A DNA stretch of 64,000 bases from Sabellastarte sp. h YS-2021. Its lineage: Eukaryota > Annelida > Polychaeta > Sabellida > Sabellidae. The notes beneath the pieces were generated by a model, which saw only the letters and a list, made by a program, of their open reading frames with translations, was not told the origin of the DNA and ran no database searches. The DNA lies in contig OZ024940.1 in assembly GCA_964017235.1 (NCBI GenBank), positions 25,983,615 through 26,047,614 on the forward strand, written 5' to 3'. Shown in pieces: positions 1-10,215 of this stretch. Within the stretch, counting starts at the first letter, position 1. Each line of letters starts with the position of its first letter. Made by a program: the position numbers and the translations under genes.

Positions 1-353
1 TCCATAATTTTCAGAATTTTTTCCTTATCAGACAAATCTTTAAAATTTGAACATGATTTCAACATTGATTCAAACAGTTTTTCACAATAGTGTGAATACA
101 GTTTACATTGACAAACAAAATGAAGTATTAATGATTTTTGGCTGAGAAGTATAGGTTTTTATATGGCATAATTTTAATGTACAAACTCAACATTTAATGT
201 ACATTACATGCACTCCTGGCCATTAATGTTTTGTTGTGTTTTAACATACTAATAATTCCATTATGGCCGGATATGAATAATAAACTGTTATTGTTACTGT
301 AAATAATATTTCTCTCTAATAACTGAACAAATAATCACATTACAAATTGATAT

Positions 354-594
354 TCAAAACAAGGCAGGGGGCCACGGTGGCAGAGTGGTAACACTCTCGC
401 CTCCCACCTCTGAGGCCGGGCTTCGATCCCCAGCACGGCCTCAAGTGGGAAAGCTGGTAGTTGCTTGCCGTTGGTCGGCAGTTTACAGTACAGAACCCTA
501 ACGAACTGTATGTACTGGTTTCATCTGCACTTCCAAGTACCTGTACAGTGTTGAAAGCGACGTAAAACCCCAAATAAATAAATCAAAACAAGGC
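354..594 (+). mobile_element. SINE family A, full-length, with 12-bp TSD
   Basis: tRNA-derived head with an A box TGGCAGAGTGG and a degenerate B box, a body ending GTTGAAAGCGACGTAAAACC, and an AAATAAATAA tail. It is flanked by a perfect TCAAAACAAGGC duplication at 354-365 and 583-594. An 18-base internal deletion precedes CCTGTACAGTG. Confidence 0.92.
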
Positions 595-919
595 CGAAGT
601 GGGCCTTTTCCCGATTCAGTTTTCATAAAACGAAAAAAGTTCATCCTGAAAGGGGATCAGAACTAAGGTTGGCTAAGATACTGAGCTGATTTTTGGCTCA
701 ATATTTGAATTAACTTTGTTCCACCCACTTGGATTACGTATGGTAAAATTTTTAGTATTAAAGTAACAAAGACAGCCAAACTCTGTGAATACTGTTTTAA
801 GCCAAATACGTGCTGTGCCTTTTTTCTATAAGCTGTAATATTGGTATTAAATTCATGACTGTTTATTTGTTTGCCTTTTTAACGCAGATACTAATGGTTA
901 CACATTCATGAGAAATGAT
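595..919. other. Nothing recognised
   Basis: AT-rich single-copy-looking DNA without ORF, SINE box or tandem structure. Confidence 0.6.
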
Positions 920-1100
920 AATGTTGGTCTTGGGCCAACTTAGATCCCTTCATACTTTGGGAGAGTGATCCAGATCAAATGCCTGGATACAAAAATATAT
1001 CAAAGATCCGGATTTTTCCCATTTACATATCATTGAGCCATTTTTAAAATCACACATGCATTGGCAGAAGTAAGCACTCTCCTAGTGTTCTTGTCTTTAA
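920..1100 (+). repeat. Dispersed repeat family E, copy 1
   Basis: GGTCTTGGGCCAACTTAGAT, GAGAGTGATCCAGATCAAAT, CCTGGATACAAAAATATATC and AGCACTCTCCTAGTG follow the same order as at 36.1 and 47.9 kb. No ORF. Confidence 0.6.
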
Positions 1101-2194
1101 ACTTTAGCCTTCAGGTATTCCTTTTGCTATTTATTGTACCTCACGTATAAATCTCCTCAATCAATTAAAAGCTCAATATCCCATCACTTCACTAGATTTA
1201 CCTTTTTAATGTCTATTATTTCCTTCACGATGTTGATTATGCTAATCCTTATCACTAATAATTCCAACTAATATGTTATTACGTCCTCATCCAAAATTTA
1301 TTTGATTATTGTCACAGCCAGTTTCCCTTGAATTAACTCACACAGTGTCCTTTGTGCATGTGTGTGTGTGTTTCCCTTACTTCATTGTGCAACCCTCTTT
1401 TATACCCTACTATTAATACATAATTCCATAAGCTCCACCCCTACTAACAACTGCAACACCTCCTCAAGTTAAGGCCACAACATACTAACTTGTCGGTACT
1501 GTTTTTGGTTAAATTAAAATTGACACAAGCTGAATAAAAAAATAATCCAAAATATAATATGTCTGAGATAATCTGGATAATGTTTTTAGAAAATTATATC
1601 ATTTAAATGGTAGTTCAATAATACAACATTTTAAAGTAAAGATGAAGATCTTTCTCTTCTACATGATCTTGCAAGTTTCAGCTGAAAACAATTTTTTTTC
1701 AGCTAGTGTTCAAAAAAAATTGACATTATGTTGAAGTGAATGACTGTATACATGTTTGCGCACGAGTGATCTTAAAATAATTGGGTTATTTTTGAGCCAA
1801 CGCCCTGGTATATAATTTTATTTGTTCACTCATATAGATTATTTAGTCAAGGAAGTTCATCGCACCCTCTGTCTTGAATGCAGATTTCATGACATATTAC
1901 CCCCTCCCCCTTCACACTCATGTTTCCTCCTTCAAGAGAACTGGCATTTCAAAGCTGAAAAAGAAGTATGCATAAGAAGTATGCAGTGTATTTCATTTTA
2001 ATATTATTAAGGGAGACGTTGGTCACATTTATTTGCATAAGTGAGCGTATTTGTGTCCAGCTGTGGTCATATGTTTTCTAAGTTTGTAATGACTACCCCA
2101 GAGCTGTGACAGTATTTTTTTCACCAATGACATTCAGTTGGACAGTTAGGCAGTATGAGTATTGTTTATTTATACTTGGTGCAATATCCCCTTT
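1101..2194. other. Nothing recognised
   Basis: AT-rich DNA. Only a short (GT)n run near 1357-1371 stands out. Confidence 0.6.
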
Positions 2195-2400
2195 ATTACA
2201 AAACTCAAGGCACCGTTTGATCCATCCCCACTATGAAAGTACAGTCCAGTCTCTCTAGTGACTGACAGTTCCCTTACTGAAAGACAGAGTCTCAGGTATA
2301 ACTGTTTGTCAAAGTCTCTTGGCTTCTTTATTCCCCAGTTCCACCAAACGTTTAATCCCCTATCGGTCCTGGGACCCTTAATCCTCGAGAGTCTGTGAAA
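2195..2400 (-). mobile_element. SINE family D 3' part
   Basis: Minus strand GAGACTCTGTCTTTCAGTAA, GGGAACTGTCAGTCACTAGA and CTGGACTGTACTTTCATAGT. The same order of motifs recurs at 6.3 and 31.7 kb. Sequence to 2600 may be the head but has no clear B box. Confidence 0.55.
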
Positions 2401-2620
2401 AAAAACATGAATAATGGGTGGGGAAATGCTGCATCCAGTTCTGCGATTGTCCTCAGGAAGCCTCAGACAAGTCACGGTTGTTTCCCAACTAAGAAGCGAT
2501 TAAGCCACGTTTGTTATACAATTCAACACCTCATGAAACCTGAGACTGGGACATTTTTGGGTAGGGGCGACAGTGGATCGGTTACAGTCGTCAAAAATAT
2601 CAAACATGTCTGATTTTTAT

Positions 2621-3129
2621 ACAGACAACAACAGATCCAAGCAGACTCAAGCATGAATAAAGTCCTGAGATTTTTTTCAGTATTTCAAGTGTTTGCCATA
2701 AACCACAGCCCACATAAATATATAAATTAAATAAGAATACATCACGTCATGAGATTTTAGAAACACAGGACTTCCTTATTACAGAGAAGTATGGGTGTCT
2801 TTTGTAAGCATCACCCCAAATAACGTAATATGCATGTGAAACCTAACCACACAAAGGGGTTGAAAACATTTTTATCAGCTTCAGCCTGTATGTGTGACCA
2901 AGCTCAAGAAGGTATTTGAATGATGATTTTTGCAATTCCGTTAATAAAAGCACACACATAAGAGATTATTTGTCAGGAAATTACCAGTCACCCTATATAT
3001 AGTTGTTTTGTAGTATTGAGTTTGATTGTTATTCTTTATTTATTCAAATCTGTTGACCCAAATTATTGCATTAAACTCTGTGGGATATGGCAAGCTCTGT
3101 ATAGTTTTAGATATTAATGTTACTTGCTG
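2621..3129. other. Nothing recognised
   Basis: No ORF above chance and no repeat motif shared with the rest of the window. Confidence 0.6.
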
Positions 3130-3650
3130 TTTTGAAACCGTTGAAATGGCTGTTTCGAAACGACCAACTAAATCTGATGGCCATTTCAAACCAAAGAGAG
3201 GTTTTGAAATGTCTTGGCCGTTTCAAAACTATCTCACCGGTTTTCACCAGGCAGTGTTTTCAATACTGACTTCAAATTATAAAATCTTAGTTGTTATGAA
3301 TTTGTAGTGGTACTTATATCTAATAACTAGAATAATTTTTTATTTTTATTTGATGTCCTGCTTTGAGGTGTAACTGTTAGTTGCATTTAACTTCTGATAT
3401 TGATCGGTCATAGCCTGATCACAAACTTTTCAACAGGCACAGTCAGGAAGCAATTGAAAATTAACTGTAGCTGCTGAAGTCACTTATTGACTGCTCAGCG
3501 AATCATTTTAAGTCAAGTGTTCCTATTGACGATAATACTTAAAGTCACTCAGATTAGTTAGGTTTTGAAACGGCCAAGCCAGTTTGAAAAACCAAGTAAG
3601 GTTTTGAAACGGCCAAATTTATTAAATGGTCAGGAACATTACTATTTAAG
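3130..3650. repeat. TTTTGAAAYGGCC repeat cluster
   Basis: The 13-base phrase or its complement occurs at least eight times between 3131 and 3615 in both orientations, sometimes as an inverted pair (3202-3232). A related block lies at 18015-18113. Confidence 0.6.
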
Positions 3651-3804
3651 ATTCAGGTAGAATAATACATTTGTGGTTTGTCACTTGTCTCCACGTGGTA
3701 GGGAGGGTCTTAAACCATTGTATAGATCTTGAAATTTTTAAAAATGGCTATTTTATACCTCAGTCACCCCTTTCCAAGCTAGGGTCAGGACCTACAAAGT
3801 TTAA

Positions 3805-3868
3805 AGCTGGGGTTTTACATCCCGTTCAACAGCCAGGATAATATTGGGACAGGTCCTCAGCATCAGTC
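3805..3868 (-). mobile_element. SINE family B 3' fragment
   Basis: Complement GGGGTTTTACATCCCGTTCA, CAGGATAATATTGGGACAGG. Ends at TCAGCATCAG. Confidence 0.7.
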
Positions 3869-3942
3869 TACGAGCTCATAAAGTCTGGAAGAAAGAACAC
3901 ACTTCGTTCAACATTTGGAGATTCATTTAACTACACCACTAC

Positions 3943-4194
3943 CCTTGTTAACATGCACTTTAAGATCAACCTTAACTACATGACCTGTTACTATCAGGTT
4001 AATTGCATACATATATTAAGTTAAGGTAACCCTAACTGCATGGTTTTTGTTAGACTACTCTACACCCTTGCCCTTGTTAATTTGCATACACTTTCAGATT
4101 AACCTTAACCACGACCATCTGTCCATTTGACTAAACGTCTCGGAGTTGAAGTTAAGGTAACCCTAACTGCATGTCCTATGTTAGACTACCATCT
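3943..4194. repeat. Two-unit tandem repeat, about 127 bp
   Basis: Both units run CCCTTGTTAA..., CCTTAAC, GTTAAGGTAACCCTAACTGC and TTAGACTAC. Moderate divergence. Confidence 0.75.
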
Positions 4195-4284
4195 ATTTCC
4201 TTACTTTCTACACTATGTACATTCAATCAGAACTAGTTAAAATCAGCCAAACGTCAAACTTAGTGTTTATATTTGTTGTGAGTT

Positions 4285-4851
4285 CTAGTTCAGTAGAGAC
4301 TGGAAGGTCCTAGCCACTGAGCCTGCTGCAGCCGGTGTTTTCACCAAGTATCTCCATATGGCGTCAGAACGCCAGCCTCCATGTGTCTTGATGTGATCTA
4401 GCTTGACGTCGTTGTCGAAGGCCCAGCATGCTCCCGATCTTCTGAATGTATGATAGCCATATTCCCCTGGTGAAAGGCCCAGGGATTTGATAGATTCACT
4501 GAGTACAGTACACTTGTGAGCAGTCAGAACACTGGTTAAACCCTGAGACGAGACTAGGAACAGGAGCTTGTCCTGGTCAGAAGCATTTCTGGACACTATT
4601 CTCCTGAGAGCCCTAACCGGGCATATGGTGCCATCAGTTAACTTTGGTAATTGTACTATGTGTGACTGTCCTGAGACCTGCATACTTTTTGAACATTTTG
4701 TTATCACGTGAGCCCCAGGGGGCCCCCATATTATGTCCCCATGCATCAGGAATCGGGATGGTGAGAACCCAGCTTTTGCTGTGGGGACTAGAGTGGAGAA
4801 CATCCGTTCAACAGCCAGGATCATATTGGGACAGGTCCTCAGCATTGCCAC
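4285..4851 (-). pseudogene. Tyrosine recombinase C-terminal fragment (DIRS/Crypton-like) fused to a SINE end
   Basis: A 188-codon open frame. Residues about 18-188 match the catalytic half of tyrosine recombinases found in animal DIRS/Crypton-type elements. Residues 20-40 run LVPTAKAGFSPSRFLMHGDI, then CPVRALR at 77-83, the H-x-x-R box HTFRRSGA at 134-141, HGGW at 157-160, and the nucleophile Tyr168 in AIWRYL. The expected N-terminal half and reverse transcriptase are missing. The first ~17 codons are the 3' part of a family B SINE read through (4802-4851), so the ATG is SINE-derived. The H-x-x-R, H/W and Y residues survive and no stop interrupts the domain, so the remnant is either young or captured as an exon. 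A CCCCACAG acceptor-like site near 4797 would allow the latter. Confidence 0.75.
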
Positions 4852-4921
4852 TTTTGGGAGTCAAACCCACACAGAGGAGACAGTCTGAGATTAGATCCCG
4901 AACTAGGCCATCAAGGACCTC
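4802..4921 (-). mobile_element. SINE family B, fused at its 3' end to the recombinase fragment
   Basis: Minus strand: GGTCCTTGATGGCCTAGT head, B box GGGTTTGACTCCC, body CCTGTCCCAATATGATCCTG and GTTGAACGGATGT. It stops before the usual TAAAACCCCAACTTTG and continues straight into recombinase coding sequence. Confidence 0.85.
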
Positions 4922-5789
4922 CTGTCAGGCCCTACAAACAAATGGGCTCTTGTAACTTTTGTTGTGGATCATATTGGTACACTTAGCTTTGTTTTCTTGA
5001 TAAGACGTCTTTAAGGCTGTTCGTGGGATACGCATTTGGGTAGTACACATTTTGACAAACAAAAAAATTTGATTTGCATTTGGGGACTGCTTTCCTTGAA
5101 AATTTTTTTTTAAAAACTCCCACAATCTCTAAACCCTGGAGTGATGAAGAGACGGGGTGGGCTGGATGGACCAGACAACTTGTTCTTTAACATGTACCAC
5201 TAAGATACAAGGTCTCTATTCAGAGCCATAAGGACGAGGCCTTCAAGCCGGGAATGAACATGTACAAATGCTGCAACATGTAAAGGTTTGACCTAGGCAT
5301 TAGCTAATGAACCTTAGACAGTGAAAATTAACCCCCAGTGACAATTTCAAAACCCCTGTCTCTTACGTCCCTGTCTTGCCAATGATTGCAATATTTTTTT
5401 TTAATTTGAAATTCATTAAATATCCTCCCAGCTGAGATCTCCCCTCGTACAATATTTCCAGTGATGAAGAAATATATATGTCATATTAATTGCACACAAG
5501 TAATTTTTATGTATACATTGGAATGGTTTATTAAAATGTTTGAAAATGTAAGCTGTCTCACTAAATTACCCCCTATAGCGTTGAATATTCATATTCAAAA
5601 AGACGTCACGTGAAAGGTTGCAGTATTATTTTACAAAGACTTCATGTGAAGCTTTTGAAACAATTCCATATTTTTTATCACTAGGTTCTTTTATGTATGC
5701 AACGGGAGGTGGGGTTGAATACTTCTGTCTTATTTGGCTATATTGCTGTATGTGTTTCATATGGAGAACAATTTTTTTAAATATCTAAA
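4922..5789. other. Nothing recognised
   Basis: The expected upstream half of the recombinase is not here in any frame I can read. Confidence 0.55.
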
Positions 5790-5912
5790 ATTGGCATCTT
5801 GAATCCCAGCATGGTCACATCTGGACCGGCCCTAAGTGAGACTCACATGTAATCATAAGCTGGATTTGAACCCACGATTACAGTCAAATGATTAAATGCT
5901 AAACTGGTTGTC
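5790..5912 (-). mobile_element. SINE family C, degenerate
   Basis: Minus-strand head CCAGTTTAGCATTTAATC and B box GGGTTCAAATCC, then a short body. Same type as the copies at 15.6, 59.3 and 61.4 kb. Confidence 0.55.
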
Positions 5913-6144
5913 GTCATCTTTATTGTCATCATTTCAACATAACTAACTTTACAGAAGTCACCACAGAAGCTTTGTTTAGATACACCATTTTAGTTGTTTT
6001 AGAAGCTACTGTCCAGAGATACAAAACTGCCAGTGTATGCTACAAATTATTGTAAACACACAATATTCCTAAGTGTAGTTTATATTATTAGTGTTGAGTG
6101 GCAACTGAAGTCTGAAAGTAACAATTATCAGGTGGTTACAAGAG

Positions 6145-6420
6145 CATGAGGCCAAGTGGGTAGCAGACTCCTATAAAAACACAGAAGACTAACGGTTAAG
6201 CAACAGGTAACAGCAGATACATAGTAGCTCCAACGATCAGTCTAAATGGCAGGCCTCAGTTATTGGGTCCTTTTCATGGTGGTAGGCAAATGAACCTCGG
6301 GGATGTTGATAAATGGTCATCCCTGAGAGTCTGTATTTCAGTTAGGGGAAGCCTGTCATCAGTGATTGGACTCTACTTGTGCAGTATGGATGGGTCAAAT
6401 AGCACATTGAAATCTTGCAG
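6145..6420 (+). mobile_element. SINE family D
   Basis: Head GAGGCCAAGTGGGTAGCAGA, then GGCAGGCCTCAGTTATTGGG, GAGAGTCTGTATTTCAGTTA and ATTGGACTCTACTTGTGCAG, parallel to the copies at 2.3 and 31.7 kb. Confidence 0.55.
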
Positions 6421-6778
6421 TGTTGCAGCGGGTGTGAATATTTCTTGAGTTAGCAAACATAACCTTATCACTTTTCGTGGCTGTGAGAACACCTCACACA
6501 CCAGATGCCATGGTCACTGAACATTCCCATTTCCACGACAAAATGTCGATGACCAACAGCAATTTCAAAGAATTAGAATTCGTCTAAATTTACTAATGCT
6601 AAATGGGTACACAGCAAGTGTACTCTTTGTGATTTGTCTTTTTTAGAATGGTGTGCCTGGCGACATTCATCCAGAAGTCTAATTTTAGCCAATTTTTAGT
6701 AAATTTAAGGTATACCTTTTAGCCAGCACTTTTAGCACTCTAAAGACCCTACGTGTGGTATGACCCTGCTATGTGGTA

Positions 6779-7696
6779 TTGTTGAGCACCAACTCGCGAT
6801 CGGGAACATCTCGAGATTGTCCTTGCACAAACTCAAGATCTTGAGTTGAGGCAAACATCTCGAGATGGGAGTCCCATCTCGAGATTGGGCTGCACAAACT
6901 TAAGATGTTTACCTAAGGCTGTGATTTGCTAATTAATTGAATCTACTAATAACTGATTGGCTAATTTTAGTGACTAGTCAATATTGTGTGTGCTCACGCA
7001 GTCAGGTAGTCCTTGTCATTTATAATTGCAATTTTTTTTCATTATGATGAGTTCTTTGTTAATGTTTTTTTCTAACTGCAAAGAATCAAATAGATATATG
7101 TATCCATGTTTACATGAAATGTGATTTATTTCTGTGAATCTGGGTTTTAGACATATCTCAGAAAAAATGTAATGAAGAGCTGAAAAGTCATCAGTTTTAA
7201 CCATTAAGTATTATAGATGACTTTATCTCAATAACTGTTTTATTGCTACTTTAAATATCATTAAGTGTTAATATCCATCATATTCCATAAACCTGTTAAT
7301 AGGAGGATTCAGTGCTATAAAGTGCAATTGGTAATCATAGTCAAGAGAGATACCTGACAACATACCAACAATTATAGAAGTGCAATTAAGAATCTGAGAA
7401 AAAGTTCAAACAACACTTTACACAAACAAATTCCTTTGATGAGATAATCAAAGAGTTTTATATTCAATAACATTGTAATCCTTTGCCAGATTATATTTGG
7501 AAGCCACACGTGTTACCTTTCTCTAAATACAACCATGTTTAGAGTTAATGACAATTCAAAATACATCATCTTAAGTTTGGGCAGCACCATCTCGAGATGT
7601 TCTGCACAATCTCGAGATGTTTGCCTCAACTCAAGATCTTGAGTTTGTGCAAGGACAATCTCGAGATGTTCCCGATCGCGAGTTGGGGCCTAACAG
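6779..7696. mobile_element. Non-autonomous TIR element (MITE-like), 918 bp
   Basis: Arms at 6779-6911 and about 7564-7696 are inverted copies sharing AACTCGCGATCGGGAACATC, the CAAACTCAAGATCTTGAGTT block and several ATCTCGAGAT palindromes. TA flanks each end, as in Tc1/mariner insertion. The ends differ at a few positions. The interior has no coding potential. Confidence 0.75.
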
Positions 7697-8988
7697 TATG
7701 ACTTCTGTTTTTTGGCTTACTGAATCTGCCTCTAGTGTCTGTCTGTTAACAGAGATTAAGACCTGTGAAAGTATTTGGCACAATTACATTGCAGTTGAAA
7801 ATTATTTGACACAGTAATGCTAAATGAAAGATTTTACCTGACAAAGAATTTCATATAACGACTTCGGCGGTAAACATTTTCATATAACGACTTAGACAGG
7901 GTGAGAAAACCTATTTCTGTCATTATCCTTGCAACACTAAGATTCATGAAAGAAACTGAGCCATAAATCAGTCTGACGCCTTCAGTGAATGGCAAGTGAA
8001 ACAAAAAAAATGAACTAGCCATCTTTGTGAAAACAAATTTAGATTTATGCTGTTTCCTGAATCCAGCAGTGAACATTTATGTAAAAGCTTGTTGTATTTT
8101 GAAAATAGTAAGCACCCGAGAAACGTAATCCAAAGATAATGTATCAAGATATGTTTAAAACTAACTCTTGCTTTGATGATCACAAAGGGAATAAAGTATC
8201 TTATCATAGCTTTTAAGTATTGATACCTGTTGGAAAAGTCTGTCTAGGTCCTCTGTCTGGATCTAAAAAGATAGAGTACCATTTATGGAATATGAATCCT
8301 AGTATGGCATTCAAAAGGAACTTCACTCGATGGGAAGAAGCATTCAATGAGGTTATACAAGGTGTATGTATCTTGGGGTTTCTTTCGGCCCCATTCTCAG
8401 AGACTTTAGAGACGTCACCTGAATGACATGATTTTTTCACTTATAAAAAGTGTTTGACATTAATTGCAAATGAGATATGAATACAGGGGCAGTTTTAAGT
8501 TCAAATAAACTGCAGCATAATCCAAGATCCACCACTCACCAAGCAACAAAAATAATCAAATACACAGTTGAGGGTAAAAATTTTTATTCACTCACTATGT
8601 ACACTACTTTGAGTTTTTACTAATTGCTGGGGTGACCCAAATTACATAAGAAAGCCCTGTACTGGGCAATTAAGATATACCAAGCCAACAAATAAAGTTT
8701 AGGTCTATATTTACCAATTACAGGCCAAAAACGTAAATTCCACTGTACTTTACACACAGTAGAAAAGGTCACCCCAAATGATTACTAAACACATATTTAC
8801 ATAGCTACATTACTAATTTATTTCTTAGGGGCATTAAAGAAGTTTTACATGGTGTTATTCCAAAGAGATGTACATCTCATAACATGAAACTAGAACATTT
8901 TGGTGGGGTTATACTAATCTGTGTTTGATGGTGGCACCTTATGCAGTGGCTAACTTTGTGTTTTATTTATTTATTTATATATTTTTTC
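7697..8988. other. Nothing recognised
   Basis: Short open frames on both strands at 7.8-8.4 kb lack family similarity. Confidence 0.55.
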
Positions 8989-9001
8989 GGGGGGGGGGGG
9001 G
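8989..9001 (+). repeat. G13 run
   Basis: Thirteen consecutive G after CATTTTTTC-like T-rich sequence. Similar runs occur at about 17041, 19658, 23161, 49142, 54457 and 54856. Confidence 0.9.
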
Positions 9002-9159
9002 ATTTTTCGACTTTTAGAAGGACCAAGCCATGAATAGACCCACAACTTGTGTGAAAATAAAACCTTGATCCAATGATCCATTTGTAAGACACAGCCCTTT
9101 AGCACTGTTCGGGTATTGTTTTCACCCATGGTGTCCAGATGGGCGGGCAGTGGGAAAAA

Positions 9160-10135
9160 GTTTGTCTGGCTTGTATCTCAGAAACCGTAAGGTGTAGAAA
9201 GTTGATACTTAGGGAGTTTAGGTGTGCAACATCATGCTGTGACCTTGATTTGACCTTGCCATAGTGACCTTGATCTATAAAATCTTTTCAGGGATATATC
9301 TCGGCAACTGCAAGGTGTAAGAAGTTGATGTTTGGTAGGGACATTGGTTTGGGGTTGTATGTGTTCAACGTCATAGTGTGACCTTGATTTGACCTTTGAC
9401 CTTCCTGTACTCACCTTGACCTCTAAAATTTTGTTCGGGCTATATCTCGGAAACTAAGATATAGGAAGTTGATACTTGTTAGGGACCTTGTTTTTATGTT
9501 GTGTGTGTGAGGCATCATGGGGTGACCTCGATTTGACCATTGACCTTGCCGTAGAGACCTTGACCTATAAAATCTTGTCCAGGCTATATCACAGAGACCA
9601 TAACGTGTAGGAAGTTGATACTTGGTATTGATGCTGGTTGTGGGTTATAGGTGTGCAACATTGTGGTTTGACCTTGATTTGACTTTTGACCTTGCCCTAG
9701 TGACTTTGACCTATAAAATCTTGTCTGGGGTATATCTCGACAACTGTAAGGTGTAGTTAGTTGATACTTGGTAGGGATATTAGTTGGGGGTTGTAGGTGT
9801 TCAATGTCATAGTGTGACCTTGATTTGACCTTTGACCTCGTCGTAGTGACCTTGACCTATAAAAATTTTTGCTATTTCTGGCCAACTGTAAAGTGAAGGT
9901 TGACGATAGGGACACTGATTAGGGGATCTAGGTGTGCAGCATCATGGTGTGATCTTGATTTGACCTTTGACCTTATTGTAGTGACCATGAGTTTTAAATC
10001 TTGTCCGGGTTATTCTTGGATTCTGTAAAGTGTAGAAGGTTGACACCTGGCAGGGACATTTGGTAAGAGGGTGTAGGTGTGCATCATGGTGTGACCTTTA
10101 ACTTTGACTCTGCCAAAGTTCATTTCATTTGTTGA
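9160..10135 (+). repeat. Tandem array, about seven units of 123-146 bp, with nuclear-receptor half-sites
   Basis: Each unit has CTATATCTCGGAAACTG, GAAGTTGATACTTGG, TAGGTGTGCAACATCATG, TTGATTTGACCTTTGACC and TGACCTTGACCTATAAAATC. TATATCTC-equivalents are at 9174, 9297, 9443, 9587, 9733, 9873 and 10011. Units are 10-25% diverged by eye. No ORF. Confidence 0.85.
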
Positions 10136-10215
10136 ATATTCATTCGTGTGGTAAATCTTAGGCTCAGATAAAAGACTCTGTTGAAAGTGATGTTAAACAA
10201 GAATCAATTGATCAT
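10136..10215 (+). repeat. Retroelement-like tail after the array
   Basis: CTGTTGAAAGTGATGTTAAA CAAGAATCAATTGATC resembles the 3' ends of SINE/LINE elements here (GTTGAAAGCGACGTAAAAC). It suggests the array sits inside or beside a retroposed unit. Confidence 0.4.

Noticed and set aside
366-440. tRNA genes at SINE heads
   Set aside because: A and B boxes are present but the heads lack a convincing cloverleaf and acceptor stem and continue into SINE bodies.
9160-10135. CRISPR-like arrays among the tandem repeats
   Set aside because: Units are contiguous and diverged with no repeat/spacer structure, and the DNA is eukaryotic.
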